DNA of 64,000 nucleotides, taken from Streptomyces sp. DT2A-34 (lineage in GTDB: Bacteria > Actinomycetota > Actinomycetes > Streptomycetales > Streptomycetaceae). Position 1 is the stretch's first letter. Each line of letters starts with the position of its first letter. Below the pieces are notes generated by a model. That model searched no databases. It saw only the letters and a program-made list of their open reading frames with translations, and had not been told where the DNA came from. The translations under genes and the position numbers were made by a program. The DNA is taken from positions 6,180,001 to 6,244,000 of the forward strand of contig NZ_JASTWJ010000001.1 of the NCBI RefSeq assembly GCF_030499515.1, in the 5' to 3' direction. This document shows, one piece after another, positions 60,921 to 64,000 of this stretch.

Positions 60921-62702
60921 ATGGGCCGTGACCTGCTGCAGCTGCGTGCTGCGACTCCGGAGGATCTCGAGTGGATCCACGAACTGCGTCACCGGGTGTA
61001 CGCACAGGAGCTGGGCCAGCATGTCCCGGACCCGTCCGGGCGGCTTCGCGACGGGCTGGACGGCGACAACGTCTATCTGGTCGCGGCGCGAGGAGCGGCC
61101 CGAATCGGCTTTGTCAGTCTCACTCCGCCCTGGCTGGGGCGGTACGCGCTGGACAAGTACCTGACCCGCGACGAGCTGCCGTTGCTGGCCGAGGGCGGTC
61201 TGTTCGAGGTGCGCATCCTCACCGTCGAGCCGCGCTGGCGGGCCACCGCGGCGGCGCCGCTGCTGATGTACGCGGCACTGCGCTGGATCGCCGCTCGGGG
61301 CGGTCGCCGGGTGGTGGCGATGGGGCGCACCGAGCTGCTCGACATGTACCTGGCCGTCGGGCTGCGCCCGGTCGGCCGTACTGTCCGCAGCGGTGCGGTG
61401 ACGTTCGAGGTGCTGACCGGCGGCGTGCCCGAGCTGACGAAGCTGGCGATGGACCGGTACGGCGCCACGCTGGAGCGTCTGCGGTCCGCCGTGGACTGGC
61501 GGTTGGACATGGCGTTCGCACCCCGGCCGGACGGCTGCGAACACGGTGGCGTCTCGTTCGACGCGATCGGCACGGACTTCCGCAGTCTGCACCGGCGCCG
61601 TCAGGTGGTCGCGGCCGATGTGCTGGACGCCTGGTTCCCGCCGGCCCCCGGCGTGCGGGCGGCGCTCGCGGAGGATCCCGCCTGGGCCGCCCGGACCTCG
61701 CCGCCGACCGGCGCCGAGGGTCTGCTGGCGGAAATCGCCATGGCCCGGGCGCTGCCGGTGGAGACCCTCGCGGTCGGCGCCGGTTCCTCCGACCTGATCT
61801 TCAGGGCGTTCGGCCAGTGGCTGACCCCGGACAGCAGGGTGCTTCTGACAGACCCGTGCTACGGCGAGTACGCCCACGTCACGGAGAGGGTGATCGGATG
61901 CCGGGTGGACCGGCTCCGGTTGCGCCGCGAAGACGGCTGGCGGATCGATCCGGCCCGGCTGGCCGCCGCCGTCAGCTCCGAGCACTACGACCTCGTGGTG
62001 GTGGTCAACCCCAACAACCCGACCGGACGCCACGCGCCGGCCGCGGAGCTGCGCTCCCTGATCGACGCCGCGCCGACCCGAACCCGCTGGTGGATCGACG
62101 AGGCATACCTGGGATACGTCGGCATCACCGAGTCGCTGGCCGACCTCGCCGCAACGGACCCGCGGGTGGTGGTCTGCAGCTCACTGTCGAAGATGTATGC
62201 GCTGTCCGGCATGCGGGCCGCGTACCTGGTGGCCGAGCCCGTCACCGCGGCGCGGCTGCGCCGATGGACACCACCTTGGCCGGTCAGCCTGCCGGCGCAA
62301 CTGGCCGCGGTGGCAGCCCTGCGCGACCCTGCCTACTACAGCGACCGCTGGCTTCGCACCCATGCGCTACGGCGGCAGCTGGCCGCCGACCTGGCCGGGC
62401 TGGACGACACCTTGACGGTCGAGGAGGCCGTGGCGAACTTCCTGACCGTGACTCTGCCGTCGGCCGGGCCGAGCGCCGCACAACTGGTGAGCGAGTGCCG
62501 CCGCCACGACGTATACCTGCGCGACCTGTCGCCGTTGTCGGCGGAGTACCAGGGACGCACCGTGCGCATCGCGGTCAGGGACACCGCCGAGAACGCCCGC
62601 ATTGTGGCCGCGTGCCGGGCCGCCCTGGATGCGCTGAGGCCGGGTTCGACCTCGCCCGTTCCGATGCCTCAGTCAGTTCCCGCAGCTGGCTCCGCTCGGT
62701 GA
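60921..62702 (+). CDS. GNAT acyltransferase-aminotransferase fusion protein
   Basis: This gene encodes 593 residues. Residues 1-170 form a GNAT-type fold (LRAATPEDLEWIHELRHRVY, VRILTVEPRWRATAAAPLLMYAAL), related in form to long-chain N-acyl-amino-acid synthases. Residues about 215-575 form a class I/II PLP aminotransferase: GAGSSDLIFRAFGQWL, VVVVNPNNPTG, WIDEAYLGY and the PLP lysine at 424 (CSSLSKMYALSGMR), as in HisC-like enzymes. ATG at 60921 with GAGAGGTG upstream is preferred; the in-frame extension to 60579 is low-complexity. Its stop overlaps the start of the CdsA-like gene (GTGA). It probably makes and acylates an amino compound, but the substrates are unknown. Confidence 0.85.
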   Translation: MGRDLLQLRAATPEDLEWIHELRHRVYAQELGQHVPDPSGRLRDGLDGDNVYLVAARGAARIGFVSLTPPWLGRYALDKYLTRDELPLLAEGGLFEVRILTVEPRWRATAAAPLLMYAALRWIAARGGRRVVAMGRTELLDMYLAVGLRPVGRTVRSGAVTFEVLTGGVPELTKLAMDRYGATLERLRSAVDWRLDMAFAPRPDGCEHGGVSFDAIGTDFRSLHRRRQVVAADVLDAWFPPAPGVRAALAEDPAWAARTSPPTGAEGLLAEIAMARALPVETLAVGAGSSDLIFRAFGQWLTPDSRVLLTDPCYGEYAHVTERVIGCRVDRLRLRREDGWRIDPARLAAAVSSEHYDLVVVVNPNNPTGRHAPAAELRSLIDAAPTRTRWWIDEAYLGYVGITESLADLAATDPRVVVCSSLSKMYALSGMRAAYLVAEPVTAARLRRWTPPWPVSLPAQLAAVAALRDPAYYSDRWLRTHALRRQLAADLAGLDDTLTVEEAVANFLTVTLPSAGPSAAQLVSECRRHDVYLRDLSPLSAEYQGRTVRIAVRDTAENARIVAACRAALDALRPGSTSPVPMPQSVPAAGSAR

Positions 62703-63502
62703 TCACCGTCAACTCCTTGGTGCCCTACCTCGGTGGGGCGCTGGTGCTGGGCGGCATCGCGGCGGCGGCGTCCCGGCGTCGTGAGCTGCTGATCCGGTGG
62801 TGCGCCTGGGCGGTCGGAGTGCCACTGGTCACCGGTGCGTTCTTGCTGGGCCGCCCGGGCGCGGCGGCCCTCGCCATCGTGGCCGCGGTGATCGCGGTGA
62901 TGGAGTACGGCGGGCTGATGAGGCTGGGCCGGGCAGACCGGGCGGTACTGGCCGTGGCGGTGACAGGCGTGGTGCTGGCCACCTGGTTGGCGCCCGGACA
63001 GGTGCTCCGGGTGGCCGCCGTCGGGGCGCTCGCGGTGGCCGCGGTGCCGCTCCTGGCCGGCGACGCCGACCATGGCCTGCACCGGCTCGGCGCCGGTCTG
63101 CTCGGGTTGGCCTGGCTGAGCGTGCTGGCCGCGCTCGTGCCGCTCGGGGCGAGCGCGCTGGCGCTGTTCGTCGCGGTCTCGATCGCCGACATCACGGCGT
63201 ACTTCGCCGGTCAACGGCTCGGCGGGCCACGGCTGTCGCCCCTGTCACCGGCCAAGCGGTGGAGCGGCACTCTGGCCGGGGCAGCGGCCGGCCTCGGCGT
63301 GCTCGCCGTGCTGTCCACGCCGAGCTGGCCGATGGCGGTTGCGGTGGCGGTCGGCGGCCCGGCCGGCGACCTCCTCGAATCCATGATCAAAAGAGGAGCG
63401 CAGGCCAAGGACGCCGGCCGCTGGCTACCCGGCTCCGGCGGCCTGCTGGACAGGATCGATTCACTGCTCATCGCACTGGCAGTCCTGCTTGTCCTGGGCT
63501 GA
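62699..63502 (+). CDS. CdsA-like phosphatidate cytidylyltransferase with altered signature
   Basis: This 267-residue protein has seven to eight membrane helices. The CTP-transferase signature is present near the end, SMIKRGAQAKDAGRWLPGSG then GLLDRIDSLL. In the family the third residue of P-G-H-G-G is His; here it is Ser (PGSGG). Asp residues of the motif are kept. It likely activates a lipid phosphate with CTP at the membrane, or has drifted to a related substrate. The start is GTG at 62699, overlapping the previous stop by four bases, so the pair acts together. Confidence 0.82.
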   Translation: MITVNSLVPYLGGALVLGGIAAAASRRRELLIRWCAWAVGVPLVTGAFLLGRPGAAALAIVAAVIAVMEYGGLMRLGRADRAVLAVAVTGVVLATWLAPGQVLRVAAVGALAVAAVPLLAGDADHGLHRLGAGLLGLAWLSVLAALVPLGASALALFVAVSIADITAYFAGQRLGGPRLSPLSPAKRWSGTLAGAAAGLGVLAVLSTPSWPMAVAVAVGGPAGDLLESMIKRGAQAKDAGRWLPGSGGLLDRIDSLLIALAVLLVLG

Positions 63503-63600
63503 CCCTCATCGCCCCCGGCCGGGCGGCGGAGACGGCGACGAGGGACTGACGAGGGACTGACGGAGGACTGACGCGGAGGGCGAGCCCCTGTCACCCTCCA

Positions 63601-63664
63601 GCCGAGCCGAGCCGAGCCGAGCCGAGCCGAGCCGAGCCGAGCCGGGCCGGGCCGAGCCGGGCCA
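63601..63664. repeat. Pentanucleotide tandem repeat
   Basis: GCCGA repeats about eight times and then continues as GCCGG/GCCGA variants. It is preceded at 63541-63572 by three copies of GAGGACTGACG-like sequence. It sits between two genes and is a slippage-prone marker. Confidence 0.9.
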
Positions 63665-63695
63665 TGGCCCTGGACCGTTTCTGCGGTCGTGGGCG

Positions 63696-64000
63696 TCACC
63701 CGATGGCGATGCGTGTCTTCCAGGAACTCGCCGGGGCGATGACCTCTGTGCCGGACCCCATCAGCAGCGGAAAGTTGGTGACCGCCCATCCCGAGGCGCC
63801 GTACTCGCTGTCGAGGCCGTCGGCCGAACTTCCGGCGTTGCCCAAGGATGCGAGGCTGACCCCGCCGCCGGAGCCGGCGATGCCCTTGCGCAGATGGGCA
63901 TCCGCAGCACACGGCTCGCCCTGGCCGCGTGGGGACCCGATGGCGCACCCAAGGCTGCAATGCGGGCCATTCCTCAGTGATCCACCGCTCACCCGCCACG
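63696..64000 (-). CDS. C-terminal part of an unknown protein (runs off the window)
   Basis: The frame is open to the right edge, so only the last ~100 residues are seen. Third codon positions are mainly G/C, in contrast to the other frames, which supports real coding. It contains Cys residues (HCSLGCAIGS, GEPCAADAH), a Gly/Ser-rich stretch and an end WAVTNFPLLMGSGTEVIAPASSW then KTRIAIG. The GTG near 63992 is only the first start inside the window. It may be a secreted protein, but no family is recognised. Confidence 0.5.
   Translation of the reverse strand, partial: WRVSGGSLRNGPHCSLGCAIGSPRGQGEPCAADAHLRKGIAGSGGGVSLASLGNAGSSADGLDSEYGASGWAVTNFPLLMGSGTEVIAPASSWKTRIAIG

Overview
The window is high-G+C actinobacterial chromosome, almost certainly Streptomyces. 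The evidence is strong third-position G/C bias, many GTG and TTG starts, a whiJ-type regulator/DUF397/ATPase cluster, an LAETG wall protein of sortase-E type, and a core gene order that I recall from Streptomyces coelicolor: three GT2/CDP-glycerol transferases, a sugar ABC importer, an FHA protein, pkaA, pkaB, prfB, ftsE, ftsX, a C-terminal processing protease, smpB and ssrA. No rRNA, tRNA or CRISPR array was seen; the only stable RNA gene is tmRNA.

Layout. 1-6822 is an accessory toxin locus: an SseB-like protein, a WXG-type small protein, a giant RHS/YD-repeat protein with a low-GC C-terminal tip resembling an ADP-ribosyltransferase, and a candidate immunity gene. 7103-9744 holds an operon of a WhiJ-like regulator, a DUF397 protein and an ADP-ribosylglycohydrolase, with a frameshifted HATPase gene facing it. 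9786-15845 holds galE, a GT2 glycosyltransferase, the ohrR/ohr peroxide switch, a truncated nucleotide-sugar dehydrogenase and a GT-C-like membrane protein. 15896-22778 carries three paralogous two-domain enzymes, each with a GT2 domain and a TagF-like domain, probably for a wall teichoic-acid or other glycopolymer. 22950-26594 is a CUT1-type sugar importer lacking its own ATPase.

26888-40916 is the conserved core: an FHA/FtsK-like ATPase divergent from two Ser/Thr kinases, then RF2, an LAETG surface protein, FtsEX, an S41 protease and the SmpB/tmRNA ribosome-rescue pair. 41087-46230 encodes an unrecognised duplicated-domain protein, a DUF4232 lipoprotein, a PHB-depolymerase-type esterase and a DacB-type carboxypeptidase. 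46231-46771 has no conventional gene, but it holds a tandemly duplicated RNA-like hairpin overlapping the end of a 37-residue Trp-rich ORF; this is one of the most unusual segments.

46772-50034 is a GH31 alpha-xylosidase/glucosidase operon with its LacI regulator and palindromic operators. 50212-about 51670 is a frameshifted IS110-family element next to a glycosyltransferase fragment. 52321-59912 is rich in secreted proteins: a lipoprotein, a YD-repeat/phospholipase A2 fusion, and two convergent subtilases with P-domains, one carrying a near-identical DNA duplication. 60921-63502 is a tightly coupled pair, a GNAT-aminotransferase fusion and a CdsA-like membrane enzyme, of unknown pathway. A partial gene runs off the right edge.

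All functional calls rest on motif and family recognition by eye; no database search was possible.
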